A stretch of DNA of 64,000 nucleotides from Gracilariopsis chorda (lineage: Eukaryota > Rhodophyta > Florideophyceae > Gracilariales > Gracilariaceae): contig NBIV01000157.1 of the NCBI GenBank assembly GCA_003194525.1, forward strand, positions 62,001 to 126,000, in the 5' to 3' direction. Below are positions 30,450-41,223 of this stretch, one piece after another. Positions within the stretch are counted from its first letter, which is position 1. Each line of letters opens with the position of its first letter. Under the pieces are notes generated by a model, which was not told the DNA's origin, did no database searches, and was given only the letters and a program-made list of their open reading frames with translations. The position numbers were made by a program, and so were the translations under genes.

Positions 30450-32825
30450 TGTTAGGCATTCCTCCCCCAACTGTTGCCCTAAGTGAAAAAGACTGGGAGG
30501 GGGTGGAGTCCCTATGAGATTCGATCTCATTTTAAGGGCCAACCCCCTCTCGCCGCTTCCACCCCAGGGGTCTCTCGCCTTCAGCGTGGCGACCAACACG
30601 CGAACTCGTCGCGCCGCTGATGGCAGCAGCGCTGCCACAGACTCCACCACCTCCAAGCCCAATGGCCACAATCTCCGCCGCCACATCACGCGCGCCGCGC
30701 ACCCACGCCGCCGACGCGCAGCAACAAAAACGTCGCTACGGGCGCGCCATCAAGCAGCAAGCCGACGCGCAAGCTAAGCTTGCGCTCGCCAACCTTTTGC
30801 AAACCGGCGTGCCCAGCGTCAAGCAAGAGACCCCCAGCGCGCACCAGCTCTTCAAGGGTGCTGCCAAGCAGCGCCGCTCCGCGCAGACGCTCTTCAAACT
30901 CGCCAAAGCAAACATGGACAACCCCGTCTCATCCGCCACTGCGCAACGCGCTGTTCTACCTGCTTCAAGAGTCGGTGCACCTCGAGAAAAGCGCCGAGGC
31001 GCTGCATGGCTCCGCCTCGTTGCTCTACCGTGCGCCGTACAAAAGCAGGTTTAAATATGACCCCGACCGCGCTGTGCAGCTTCACGAACGCGCCATCACT
31101 CACTTTTGTTCGCCAGTCACAGATTATCTGCGCTCTGTTGCCTACCTGCTCGCTTCCCATAAGGTCTCCAAGCACGACCCTGTGCGCAGCGTCGCCCTGT
31201 ACAAACACTACATCAAGCTCGCACAGGACCTTCGCTCCATGAACAACCTGGGTATTCTGTATCACTGCTGCAAGCCGTCCGTCAAACCCAACCGGCGTCG
31301 GGCGCGGATGTGGTATGAACGAGCGTTTAAACGAGCGCAGTTTCCGTACGCCCAAGCTCGTCCCGTCCCCACCTGCCCGCGCCGTGGCGCACCTGAATCG
31401 CGGCACCGTGCCTTTACACCGCGGCCTGTGTCGCCCGCCTTGAATGTCATTCCTTCCGCCTCTACCCGCCCGCCGCTCTTCCAGACATATTTCGCTTTCT
31501 GTCGTCTCACCACCACCGCCACCATTCGCAGTACCGCATCTCTATTGCAACGTATACACGCAAGAAGAAGCAGTTTATTGACATCATAAGGAAAGATGGT
31601 AGCATATATTAGTCCTCCCTCTGCAATTCTTCATCTATTGCTGTGGCCACCGCAAGCATAACACCCCTCACAAGGGGACGCCGACGAATCCGCGCCACGA
31701 ATACCATTCCTTCGAGAATCCCTTGTATATATAAAAGGGGAAGGCGCTCCAAACGATATTGAAGGGAAGGCTGCAGCTCACCTACTTTCTGATGACCATC
31801 CGCTAGAGCCAGGAGTAGGCCACCAAACTGGGCAACATCGTGAGATGGGTTGATGGCGCTGTCCTCAGGCATCAGACCATACTCTGCCTGAATTGAGAGC
31901 GCCTCTTCGGTGGAAGGCCCGGCCTCGGAAGCTTCGTCATCGATGAAACGATTGCGTTTACAAGGTGGCTCCGGGGACGAATCGTCGGATATCTCTCGAA
32001 CAAGCCTGGTGACATTCGGACGTGGATGTTTAGGCATAGTGGAGTGGTTGGAACAATGTTGCTGGAATCATCTGGTGCGAGAACAACGTACTATATAGAC
32101 TCAGAAATACCCTAGGAGGTACAATGCCTTTCGCCAAACTGGTCCGTCATGGCGAGGAAGTGTCCCATGACCGATTGTTATGAGTTGTTACTTAAACCTA
32201 GTATGCGAAACTAGAGGGTATTCATATAGAACGATTGTCTATAAAAGCCCGAGTTCGGTGGCCTCTAAGCCAACTCGGGCCAGACCACTTCTCCTCTCTT
32301 CGGCAACCCCCACCTTCTCTTAGAGCAGTCTGCTCCTCCCTGCCATCAACCACACTTTTCCCCATCTACTCTTTCACTTGGTGCGGCTTGGTCTCCCGCA
32401 CCTTTACACGTGCTTTTACTAACACCGCCCTTGTTTGGGCTCATCATCTGTGGCACGGTGCACTTCGGCCGCATACTAGACCTAAAGTCTTGATCGTGCG
32501 TGTTGGCCGTGGTGCTATATCAGGAGTGGTCATCAGCACTACGCTAGATCTAAGGTTTTGATCGCGTAGGTTATCCGCTGGTGCAGTCTCTTCGCTACAT
32601 TGTCCCAAGCTTGTTCGCTTGTTATACAATCACTACCTGGTTCCTTTGCTACGTAATACATTGGTTATTTGACGCAGTTTGTTTCTGTTTACTACATTGG
32701 CATTGCACGCCTGTGCTGGTACTCTCGAGCTACGATTCCATTTCTGACCCGCACTCCAGTGAACAAGGGTACAAAAAGGACTGTCATCGTCCGGTGTCGT
32801 GACAACGTGCAACATGACACTCACA
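30450..32825 (+). repeat. 3' LTR, 2,376 bp
   Basis: Near-exact copy of 21509-23884, with the same Sel1-like segment (30620-31589) and antisense ORF (31609-32037). It is followed by the target duplication GTCAC and then by the upstream region of the carrier gene. Confidence 0.95.
31609..32037 (-). CDS. Antisense 142-aa ORF in the 3' LTR
   Basis: Identical to the ORF at 22668-23096. See there for its features; the identity reflects LTR duplication during insertion, not independent conservation. Confidence 0.5.
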   Translation of the reverse strand: MPKHPRPNVTRLVREISDDSSPEPPCKRNRFIDDEASEAGPSTEEALSIQAEYGLMPEDSAINPSHDVAQFGGLLLALADGHQKVGELQPSLQYRLERLPLLYIQGILEGMVFVARIRRRPLVRGVMLAVATAIDEELQRED

Positions 32826-33094
32826 GTCACCATTGCAACTATGCCACTCGCTCTTTTGCATTTCCAAATTATTTCGCCTTTTTTCAACATCAATACAGGC
32901 CAAGGTTGCCCGCAGTGCCACGGAAGATTCTGTATGTCGCCATCGGCCGCACTGCTCAGCTGCTCGGTACCACCTTAGTGCTCCTCGCAGCTCACAAGCT
33001 TCAAACGTTCGGACAAGGTTGCATCTCATTTGCCTTTTCCTACGCTTCGTTTCCGCTGTGCAGCTGTTGATCCCTTACCCTCAACCCCACTATC
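32826..33094 (+). promoter_or_regulatory. Remaining leader of the carrier gene
   Basis: Only 269 bp lie between the LTR end and the ATG of the GlpT/SLC37-like gene. The sequence is pyrimidine-rich near the ATG (CCCTCAACCCCACTATC), like a 5' leader. More distal promoter sequence has been pushed 11 kb away, to before 21504. Confidence 0.5.
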
Positions 33095-34855
33095 ATGCCT
33101 ATCCCTCCAAAGCAAGCGGCCTTCCTTAGTCCAGCAGTTTTTGGTGTCCAGAGCTATGCTGGGCCAATTGCTCCCTCATCGCAGTCTGAATGGATCCCCA
33201 AGTTCGCGGTGCCTCATCGGGGACCCCGCTGCACCCCTCGGCTACCGTCTGCACTCCATTCTAAATTGCGCATGGCGGCTGTTGGTGCCGGCCAGAAGTC
33301 AGAGAATCGCTCGGACAAAGCCGATGAACTTGTTCAGAGAAAATATGTACATTGGCGTATCCGCATATTCTATTCCATATTCATGGGTTACGCGTCTTTT
33401 TATCTCACGCGTAATTCCTTCATCTATGTCGCACCAAGTCTGAGACAAGCCCTTGGCTTCTCTCTGGAGCAACTGGGTATAATCATGTCCGTCTTTCCAC
33501 TAGCTTATGGCTTTTCAAAGCTTGCCGCTGGTATTCTGTCTGACAGGTTTTCTACTCGTGTATTCATGTCGGTGGGACTTGCGATCACTGGCGTTATTAA
33601 CATCCTCTTCGGCTTCCAAACAAGACTTTATGCGTTTGTAGCTCTTTGGCTGGCCAATGGCTTCTTTCAAGCTGCTGGCGCTCCTCCCTGTGCGAAACTG
33701 CTCACAACGTGGTACTCTCGCTCGGAGCGAGGCACTTGGTGGGGATTTTGGAACACAAGTCATAATACCGGCGGATTCCTCATTCCTTTGTTGGCTGGGT
33801 ATTGCGCTCGGGCGTTTGGCTGGCAGTACGGTATGATCGTACCAGGTGTCATCTCCATCGCCATGGGTTTCTTCTTGTTCAATCGTCTACGAGATAATCC
33901 GGAAGCCGTTGGACTACCGCCAGTCGATGAGCCTGAGAACAACACGTCAGGTGCTACCACTGAAGAGATCAAGAATGAAGATACTCTCACCTCACGCGAG
34001 AAGTTATTCAAGCACGTTTTGTCGAATCCATACGTGTGGCTCCTTGCCGTAAGCTATTTTTTCGTGTACTTCGTCAGACAGGGCGTCAGCAGTTGGGCTC
34101 ACATCTTCCTTTTGGACTACAAAGGTGTGGCTGACGCTCAAGAGGCTGCATTCCGCGTGAGTGGTATGGAAATTGGAGGCTTGTTAGGTTCATTGGTTTC
34201 TGGATGGGCGAGCGATAAGATGATGCGCGGACGTCGGATTCCCATTATTGTTTTATGGCTGCTGGGAGTTATGGGAAGCGTCGCTGGCTTGTGGTTCGTG
34301 CCAGTCGCATGGAGATATGTGAACTGGTTATCGGTGTTTTGTATTGGGTTTTTCATTTACGGTCCTCAAATGCTAGTTGGCCTGGCGGGGGCAGAAATTG
34401 TCGACAAGTCCGCGGTGTCGTCCACGATTGGGCTACTGGGTTGGATCGCGTACTTGGGAGCTGCTGTGTCTGGTTATCCCCTCACCAGAATTGTAAGTAA
34501 ACTGGGCTGGGGAGCTTACTTTACATCTCTGATTGGATTTGCAGGAATCGCTGTGTTGTTGTTATTGCCTATGTGGCGGTTGGGCATGGGAGCGAAGACG
34601 AAGCCGATTCCGAAAGTACCGGCAGTGCGCCCTGTGGTACCTGCGGTGGCTGGAGCTGGCGCGGGAGTTGGTGGCTTGGTGACTGTACCTACCACTGTCT
34701 CGTTTGTGACATGCAGCACCTGTGCCGGAACTGGATCAATAATGAGATTAGAATGCGGTCCTGCAACGCCCTCTCAGACCTTAAGTTGCAAGTATCTGGA
34801 AACGCAGTGTCCATGGTGCGGTGGAAGTGGATATCTCCAGGAGGCTGGAGGGTGA
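33095..34855 (+). CDS. GlpT/SLC37-like organophosphate carrier with DnaJ-type zinc-finger tail
   Basis: A 586-aa single-exon gene of the major facilitator superfamily, organophosphate:phosphate antiporter branch (bacterial GlpT/UhpT, eukaryotic SLC37). These exchange glycerol-3-phosphate or hexose phosphates for phosphate. Twelve membrane segments fit residues about 90-500. Family phrases include GYASFYLTRNSF, LSDRFSTR in the first signature loop, WLANGFFQAAGAPPCAK and RGTWWGFWNTSHNTGG. Residues 1-65 are rich in Pro, Ser, Ala and Arg without acidic residues, like a transit peptide, so a plastid envelope location is plausible. After the last membrane helix the tail carries CSTCAGTG and CPWCGGSG, two CxxCxGxG modules as in DnaJ-like plastid zinc fingers. 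ATG 33095 is the first in frame. The young gypsy element inserted 269 bp upstream may change its expression. Confidence 0.85.
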   Translation: MPIPPKQAAFLSPAVFGVQSYAGPIAPSSQSEWIPKFAVPHRGPRCTPRLPSALHSKLRMAAVGAGQKSENRSDKADELVQRKYVHWRIRIFYSIFMGYASFYLTRNSFIYVAPSLRQALGFSLEQLGIIMSVFPLAYGFSKLAAGILSDRFSTRVFMSVGLAITGVINILFGFQTRLYAFVALWLANGFFQAAGAPPCAKLLTTWYSRSERGTWWGFWNTSHNTGGFLIPLLAGYCARAFGWQYGMIVPGVISIAMGFFLFNRLRDNPEAVGLPPVDEPENNTSGATTEEIKNEDTLTSREKLFKHVLSNPYVWLLAVSYFFVYFVRQGVSSWAHIFLLDYKGVADAQEAAFRVSGMEIGGLLGSLVSGWASDKMMRGRRIPIIVLWLLGVMGSVAGLWFVPVAWRYVNWLSVFCIGFFIYGPQMLVGLAGAEIVDKSAVSSTIGLLGWIAYLGAAVSGYPLTRIVSKLGWGAYFTSLIGFAGIAVLLLLPMWRLGMGAKTKPIPKVPAVRPVVPAVAGAGAGVGGLVTVPTTVSFVTCSTCAGTGSIMRLECGPATPSQTLSCKYLETQCPWCGGSGYLQEAGG

Positions 34856-37484
34856 TTTATGGGACCATTAAGGATTGAATTAGAGCGTATAGAAGTCACT
34901 GGCCTTTGCCTCAAGGATCGTGCTCGGGCTTTCGGGATTTACGTTGCGCAGTTTGGCTGAGGTGTTCGGGTAACATATGTTCTTGATCTTTGGGACGGCC
35001 TTGAAGTACTAGTGGTATAGGGGTACAAGGGCGTGAGGCGTATATCAAGAACCCTGTATTAAGATGGTAAGCAGTGACCTGTCACAGAAGGACAGAATTG
35101 GTCTCTGTAGTCTTTGTGGGCGAGTGACAGACTACACAAGCATCTTCGATACATTACGCTTCGGAAACGGAACTATGCTGGCCGAGCAAGGATTATGAAA
35201 CGAGAACTTTCACTCACAATGAAACTTCTGGGACCGTGTACAAGACCCCGCACAAAGCCTCTGAGGTAGAGAAACTATTGAAGGTGGAAACCATATCAAG
35301 TGGAGATGCTCAGTACCTACTGTGCCTCGTCACGGGGATTTGTTGTTGCTAACGAAAGGGATATGGTCGCCGAATGAGGGTTTAAGCTGGACAACTTATA
35401 GATCTCAGGGAATGTACCCGATGATGGAACCTAAATAGGCAAGGTCAAGCGACATCATTCTCCGCCTCTCTTTCTTGCAGTCCCCACCACCTCGTTAAGT
35501 GCTGTCTCAGGTCTTCTCATCAAGGCCTGAGCCGTGTTCTCTGTGTCATGATCTGTCTATGCGTCTAGTAGGATGGGGGTTTGTTGGTGGACCGATATAT
35601 GAATGCTTGGCTTCTTTGTTCGATGAGGCCAAGCATTCCCTGTATTGTACAGTATTGTATTGTAAGCTGTGGGTCTAAGACTCCTAATTCTGGTGTCTGG
35701 GTTTATCTTCGGTAAAGAAACTCTCTTTTCGAAAAGGAAAGCCAAAGACTATGGCATCTGTCTAATGATGATTGATAAACCAAGCATTCTCTGTACAATA
35801 TAGAGGATAGAGCTAGAAGTAGACGCTAGCTAGGTGAAACTGTACACTACGGATCTACAAAGGTACTCAGCATAAGTCACCCGTCAGTATAGTTGTCTGC
35901 TGAGGACCATCATCTGCAGGCGACTGTGCCTAAGGTGATGGTGTTTACGAGCGCACGTAATACTAATGTCTTAACTTTGCCCCCGAAGCCCAGAAACGCA
36001 AAGAAATACAACAGTCGTAATGTGCTGAGGCGTCCATCGACAAACAAGCCTCGACACGTCGACTTATTGTATTGTAAATTGTGGCTCAAGACACACCTTA
36101 TCCCGGCTCGATGTCTAGGTAAAACTTGCTTCAGAGAAGTAAATCTCTTTCCTATGCACGGCCTTAAAAGTCTTTGGAAATTGTCTACCGATACTGAGTA
36201 TGCACTTTCCTGTTCTTCCCGAGGGTAGCAGTTAATCTTTCGCGGCGATTGCGGCTTGTTTTGTCGTAGCACAAAGATTTCTGCAGTGTTCTTTACCCTT
36301 CTGGAGCTCCAAACTGCTGCGTCCAGACTAACAATACGAAGAAGGGCATAACTTCGTAAGAGCAGGACTGGGTAAGCTTCTGGCTTTCGTTAGGAGAGAG
36401 AAACGCGTCATACAAGTAGTCTTATAATACATACACCCATACAAGGTGGAGAAGGTTCACCGAATGGGTGGACTTATGTAAGGCATTGGAACGACAGTCT
36501 CGAAAAGCACAGAATTTCTCAGTTCTTCTGGCCATGCGTCGAAACTTGCACGTAGCGATGGCATCGTATCTAGGACATGACCCGGCAGTATGCAAACGCC
36601 GAGGAACAGTGAACGATACACCGTAAAACACGTGAGAAAAACGATGAAGAAATGCAGCAAGTATCGGTGAGACAGCCCAAAAAATTTTTGGCGTTCCGTA
36701 GGAACGATAACTTCTTCTCTGGAGATAGTTCGACCATGGCAGCCTTCTTCCATGAATATTGGAATAATGTATTGAAATAAGGTGTCGAGAGCCCACAACT
36801 GACGATGGAATAAGCTACATTAGCCTTCGAAACCATCTGAGCTTGTCGTCGAGAGGAAGTTGAAAGGTCTCGTCGATGGTAGAAGGACAGGAGTGGCGGT
36901 AGAGCTGTCGTATCTCTCCTGAACCTGCGACGGTGAGCCCCCATACTGCTGTGAAGGATCACACGGAAGCATCATCGGCTCCGCCTAGAGCAAGGGAAAT
37001 AATTATCTGTCCTGTACCGACCAGGGTCAGACCTTTCCACTGATACTGTCACCCAACTTAAAAGAGTAATCGGAGGACCACGACGTGCATCGGCAGTTGA
37101 CGTCCGCTGTGGGAACTCGGTCTTCTAGGCCGAAACTAGCTCCCGCACCTTCGCAATTCGAAGGCAGAGAAGGGGTTTTCAAAACGTTCACTGGGCAAGG
37201 CCGATACGGGAACAGCAGGTATAGGTACCTAATAGATGGGTGATGCATGGATAGCAACAGCACTGCGGCCATCTTGATACGAATAAGCGCTGTTAATCTA
37301 ATAGCTTGGTCTCAGCCGATCATCCAACTCCAACAGCACACACACGCACTCAATGCACAACGCGTAATCTTGCGATGTCAAGAGAATGAATCACTTTAGA
37401 ATCGACAGACACGTGATGTGAACTAGGGAAAGATAGACTAGTGTCTTGGATGACTATTCTTCGTTGAGCACCGAAAGTTGAACC
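34856..37484. other. Intergenic between convergent genes, no supported gene
   Basis: About 2.6 kb. Two stretches near 35.58-35.75 and 36.00-36.17 kb share scattered blocks (such as TATTGTATTGTAA) and look like degenerate copies of one repeat. A minus-strand frame at about 36422-36798 has one hydrophobic run (HFFIVFLTCFTVY) but no good ATG, so I do not call it a gene. The ends should hold the 3' regions of the carrier gene and SPT16. Confidence 0.4.
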
Positions 37485-40400
37485 TTAGCGATTCCGCCGG
37501 CTGCGTTTCCGCGATGACAATGAAGGGCCTCCCGATCTCTGACTTGTATCACCTCTACTGTTCTTTCTCTGTCTTCGACGCCCCCCGTCATCATCTGAAG
37601 TATGCTCTTTCCTTAAGTCATCTGCGTGTGCATTCCGTTCCAATTCATCCCATTCCAGACCCTCTTCGTCAGAACTCAGATCATCCTCTCCTTCATCAGA
37701 TTCTCCTCCCAGTTCTCGCTTAGCGTCAAACGCGTCACTATCACTGTCTTCACTAGTTTCGTCGCTACTCGCATAAGCGTCCTCAGACTGACTTGGCGCG
37801 AATTCTCCATCCCCATCGAGACTATCCGCCTCTTCCTCGCTATTTTCCTCTCCCTCCACTGGCTCATCCGCGGACAGAAAGTTCCAGCCGCCCCGTTCGT
37901 AAAATTCTTCAAGGTCGTACCGAACGCTCTTCAGGACTTCGTTCCATTGCAAACTTGCTTTTCCTTCGTAATACTTGATGTTTTGCTCGTCTAGGAACCG
38001 CTTCAGCGGCGTTAGTTCCTCCATTGGGATTGAGTTAATGCGTAACCAATAATCCTTGGCCGCCCGTCCCGTCGCCGCAGGGTCATCTTCAAATCCCTTG
38101 AACACGAAAACCACATCGAACATTCGTAATTGGAATATCACACGCTCAAAGTGTGCAACTTCTACGTCTTCCAAGTTCAAAACAAACGGCGGCCATTCCG
38201 TGAGGTTGACAATGCAAGAAACGGTAGGCAGCAACGTCACTGCAACTGACCTCGGTGCCCCGGTGAACTGTAGCTGACGGTATGGAATGTCAAATTCCAG
38301 GTTGTATCGCTCTTCTACCTGTTTCGTAAACTTCAAGAAGTTACGATTAGTTCGATTCCGAAGCTCACGCTCCCGTTGTTCTTCTTCCAATTCATCCTGG
38401 TCAAACTGGCGTCTTCGGTTCTCGTTCAGCTTCACCACGGCTTCCATCACTTGGACATAAAATTGAACGTCCTTCACTTTTTTTGTACCGATAATGATTG
38501 CGTTCTTGAGATGAAAGTGCAATATCACTAACAGCTCCTTGTCCGCTTCTTGGAAGAAGGCGTTTCGAATGTTTGCATACGTGATTTCAATGTTGCCTGA
38601 ACGGCATCTGTAACGAAATCCGTTCGTATGAGCTTCGAGCATTCCCACATTGTTCTTTCCTTTCGCCATCGGAGGTCGAACGGCCACTTCAGACAATGTG
38701 ATCAGTGATCGCCGCTCCAGAACCAAGCTTTGTTGCGAGACCAACGTCTCCTTCTCTCTTGCGACTCGACCTTTTTCGTTTGCACGCTTGCGAAGCTCCT
38801 TGATCTTGCGGAGGCAATCGGTGAGATTCAGGGGGTTCGATGACCGGAACGTGAATTCTTTGATGAATGCGGCAGTTGTATCGTCACGAACGGCAAACCC
38901 TGGAAATCTCGGTGTATTGTCGGGGCGACCCTGGCTCCGCACCACCGCTTGAGGAGTATGAAAGTTCACCCGCAGATAACTGTATTGTCCCTCATCCGAC
39001 TTTGTCGCGTTTTTAAGCGCCAGTATGTGGAAGGGCACTGGTACGCCGTGAATCGGTACAATCACTGTTTCGGCATCCATGTCTACAACGATAGATCGAG
39101 GTCGAACAGTGGGGAAATCTGCCGGTGTATCGTACGCGCACACCTCATCAAGCAACTTCTTTTCTTCCACTTTGATGTCATCAATCGTAAGAATGTTACC
39201 ACCTTTTAACCGCAAACGCCCGCGGTCCAACATTTTTTTCGCCAGCATCTCTTGATGTTTTCGTCGTCGTGCCTCTTCTTCTTCGTTATCAGCAACTTGT
39301 GCTGCGTCGATGTTGCCGCGTCGACGCCCACGACCAGTTTCCCCGACTTCTTTAGACTCTTCATAACCACTACCACGATATGATCTACCACCCCTTTTCC
39401 GTGACCTGTCATTCATCGTTTCCTCTGCGTCGTCGTTTTCCGCATCCTCTTCTTTGTCCTCCTCCTCGGCCTCGTACTGGTAACTAATATTCTTGAAGTC
39501 TTTTCGACTGGAGGCGGTGAAGATCTCGGGACCCATCTTCTCCTCGCGAACATAGACCGTATCAGCAATAAGCACGGAGTAATTGCCATTGTCAGGGTCC
39601 ATAATGTTTTGTACACCGACGGCGACATTGAAAACCATGCCTTTCTCCACTTTTGTCTCGTTCTTCGCGTTTAGGATGAAGGAGCTGTCACGAAACTCTA
39701 TACCCATTCCAAAACCTACATTCTTCGCCATAGAAGTCACAAGGTCAGGCATTTTGATGCCGTCGGAGCTCTGCGCCTGAGCAGAACTCTTGAGTGACTT
39801 GACGGCAGCAGCGTGAGCCGCTTTGAGAGGTTTGCCAGGCAACAGAGCTTTAATTGCAGCCTCCTGTGCCTTCAATACGGCTTGATACACGGCACCTTGA
39901 GTTTTGGAGGGAGCGATAAGTAGGGTTCTGGAGATGTTACTACAGTAGAAGTTGAAACGGGCACCAATGCTAGCGATGATACAGCCGAACGCCAGGTAGT
40001 CATCAGTGCTTTCTGCGCTGGGACGCAAATCGAACTTGCGGCTCTTCGCTTGCATGCCCGCACTTTGTACGATTGGCGGATAACAGGGGTCGCAAAACTC
40101 AGGTTTGAACGAAGCTAACCGCACCTTGCTTGGGTTAACGATGGCCTCCTCAGCGTGGTCCGACAGGGTTGAGTGCGATGTCTTCCGCTCTTGATCTATA
40201 GTCTTCTCGATGCGTTCTATGAGGGAATACTTCATGACATGTGCGCTGAGATACGATGCTTTCCTTACACGCTTCTCTTCCTCCGAGTCCTTGACTGCCA
40301 GTACGGCGGCAATAGCTGAGGACGCATTGACGCTTTGGACGTCGTTGATGACGGCCTTGACCGCTTCGGCTGCAACTCCTTTTAGCGTGGGCAGCTCTTT

Positions 40401-40787
40401 GGTGAGCGTAGCCACGCGGGGCGCATCGGCTATGAGGGTTTTCAGGGCGGTTTGCAGGGCGGGCTTGTCTTCGGTGGAGATGACGGTGATTTTCGGAAGG
40501 GGGTCAGAAGGGTTTGCTTGCAAACCAGAGAGACCCGGGTAATCTTGCTTGGCGAATGCAAGCAGGATTTGGTGCTTTGACAGTGCAATGACGACGCCTT
40601 GGAGCTCAGCGCCGAAGAGCCATGTGATGAGAGAGAACGACTTGAGGTAGCCAATGTCAGCGTCTTCATGGTAGTTGCCAGTGACGATTACAACTGCCTG
40701 GGGGTCGGCGAAGGAGGAGGGCGATGCTTGGTTCCAGCGGTTGTATAGCTGGTTGAGTCTCTGAGGAAACTTGTCGAGCTGACCCAT
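37485..40787 (-). CDS. SPT16: FACT complex subunit SPT16
   Basis: A 1,100-aa single-exon gene for the large subunit of FACT, the histone chaperone that with SSRP1/POB3 loosens and restores nucleosomes during transcription and replication. The N-terminus (MGQLDKFPQRLNQLYNRW) leads into the creatinase-like peptidase-fold domain (about 1-450), which is catalytically inactive in this family. A charged linker follows (EDKEEDAENDDAEE). The middle part has the Spt16 and Rtt106-like double PH region, with signatures such as RYRCRSGNIEITYANIRNAFFQEAD when read in parts and NFLKFTKQVEE. The tail (about 960-1,100) is the expected acidic, Ser/Asp/Glu-rich histone-binding segment, ending in a basic stretch. 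Length matches the family. The frame stays open 480 bp upstream, but ATG 40787 fits the conserved start and the upstream text is low-complexity. It is divergent from the WD40 gene across a shared promoter region. Confidence 0.95.
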   Translation of the reverse strand: MGQLDKFPQRLNQLYNRWNQASPSSFADPQAVVIVTGNYHEDADIGYLKSFSLITWLFGAELQGVVIALSKHQILLAFAKQDYPGLSGLQANPSDPLPKITVISTEDKPALQTALKTLIADAPRVATLTKELPTLKGVAAEAVKAVINDVQSVNASSAIAAVLAVKDSEEEKRVRKASYLSAHVMKYSLIERIEKTIDQERKTSHSTLSDHAEEAIVNPSKVRLASFKPEFCDPCYPPIVQSAGMQAKSRKFDLRPSAESTDDYLAFGCIIASIGARFNFYCSNISRTLLIAPSKTQGAVYQAVLKAQEAAIKALLPGKPLKAAHAAAVKSLKSSAQAQSSDGIKMPDLVTSMAKNVGFGMGIEFRDSSFILNAKNETKVEKGMVFNVAVGVQNIMDPDNGNYSVLIADTVYVREEKMGPEIFTASSRKDFKNISYQYEAEEEDKEEDAENDDAEETMNDRSRKRGGRSYRGSGYEESKEVGETGRGRRRGNIDAAQVADNEEEEARRRKHQEMLAKKMLDRGRLRLKGGNILTIDDIKVEEKKLLDEVCAYDTPADFPTVRPRSIVVDMDAETVIVPIHGVPVPFHILALKNATKSDEGQYSYLRVNFHTPQAVVRSQGRPDNTPRFPGFAVRDDTTAAFIKEFTFRSSNPLNLTDCLRKIKELRKRANEKGRVAREKETLVSQQSLVLERRSLITLSEVAVRPPMAKGKNNVGMLEAHTNGFRYRCRSGNIEITYANIRNAFFQEADKELLVILHFHLKNAIIIGTKKVKDVQFYVQVMEAVVKLNENRRRQFDQDELEEEQRERELRNRTNRNFLKFTKQVEERYNLEFDIPYRQLQFTGAPRSVAVTLLPTVSCIVNLTEWPPFVLNLEDVEVAHFERVIFQLRMFDVVFVFKGFEDDPAATGRAAKDYWLRINSIPMEELTPLKRFLDEQNIKYYEGKASLQWNEVLKSVRYDLEEFYERGGWNFLSADEPVEGEENSEEEADSLDGDGEFAPSQSEDAYASSDETSEDSDSDAFDAKRELGGESDEGEDDLSSDEEGLEWDELERNAHADDLRKEHTSDDDGGRRRQRKNSRGDTSQRSGGPSLSSRKRSRRNR

Positions 40788-40906
40788 TCCGGAATGTTGC
40801 TGAGCAAGGGCGTGTGGTGGCCGAGATAAAGGTTGCGGGTGGTGGAGGTGGTGGAGGTGTAGTGGAGTGCAGTTGCGGGGGGCGGGGCGGGGCGTGGGCG
40901 GAGCAC

Positions 40907-40916
40907 TTTGGCGGGA
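40907..40916 (+). promoter_or_regulatory. E2F-type site
   Basis: TTTGGCGGGA matches the E2F/DP consensus and lies 120 bp upstream of the SPT16 ATG. E2F drives S-phase genes in plants, animals and algae. Site by sequence only. Confidence 0.5.
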
Positions 40917-41211
40917 GGAGGTTTCCGAACGGGGCCGTCGGTTGGGTTTTGTCAAGATGCAGTAGATACAAGACGAAGTTATGCATTCCAAGGGTAGATG
41001 CGTGTTGCTCGCTGTTGCGTGCAAGCGCTCACTGTTGATCGGTGGGAGTTGTGGCCAATCAGTGACGGCTTTTGCGTACGCATGCGCTCTACAAATGCAT
41101 GCGCTCACGGAGCTGACTGAGGATTGCGGTTCGGTTTTGCATGTTGTGATTTTAGCATTTTTGGGGGTTTTTTTCAGACACAAGACGCCGTTTCGCGAGC
41201 GTCGTTGCCAG

Positions 41212-41223
41212 TTTGGCGCCAAA
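41212..41223. promoter_or_regulatory. Palindromic E2F/DP site TTTGGCGCCAAA
   Basis: A perfect 12-bp palindrome equal to the ideal double E2F half-site, midway between the divergent genes. Together with the site at 40907 it suggests replication-phase control. Confidence 0.6.

Larger units (their letters stand above)
21509..32825 (+). mobile_element. Young, apparently whole Ty3/gypsy element with gene-bearing LTRs
   Basis: The element is 11.3 kb long. Both LTRs are 2,376 bp, start TGTTAGGC and end CTCACA, and I could see only one base of difference between them. GTCAC flanks the element on both sides (21504-21508 and 32826-32830), a normal 5-bp target duplication. Inside is one open polyprotein frame with gag, two zinc knuckles, protease, reverse transcriptase, RNase H and integrase. 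It looks whole, with no breaks seen in the polyprotein. The near identity of the LTRs implies a very recent insertion, probably still polymorphic in the population. The LTRs are unusual in carrying gene-like sequence on both strands. Confidence 0.95.

Noticed and set aside
36422-36962. Minus-strand frames with a hydrophobic segment
   Set aside because: Three overlapping frames of similar length, no good ATG for the best one and no family similarity.
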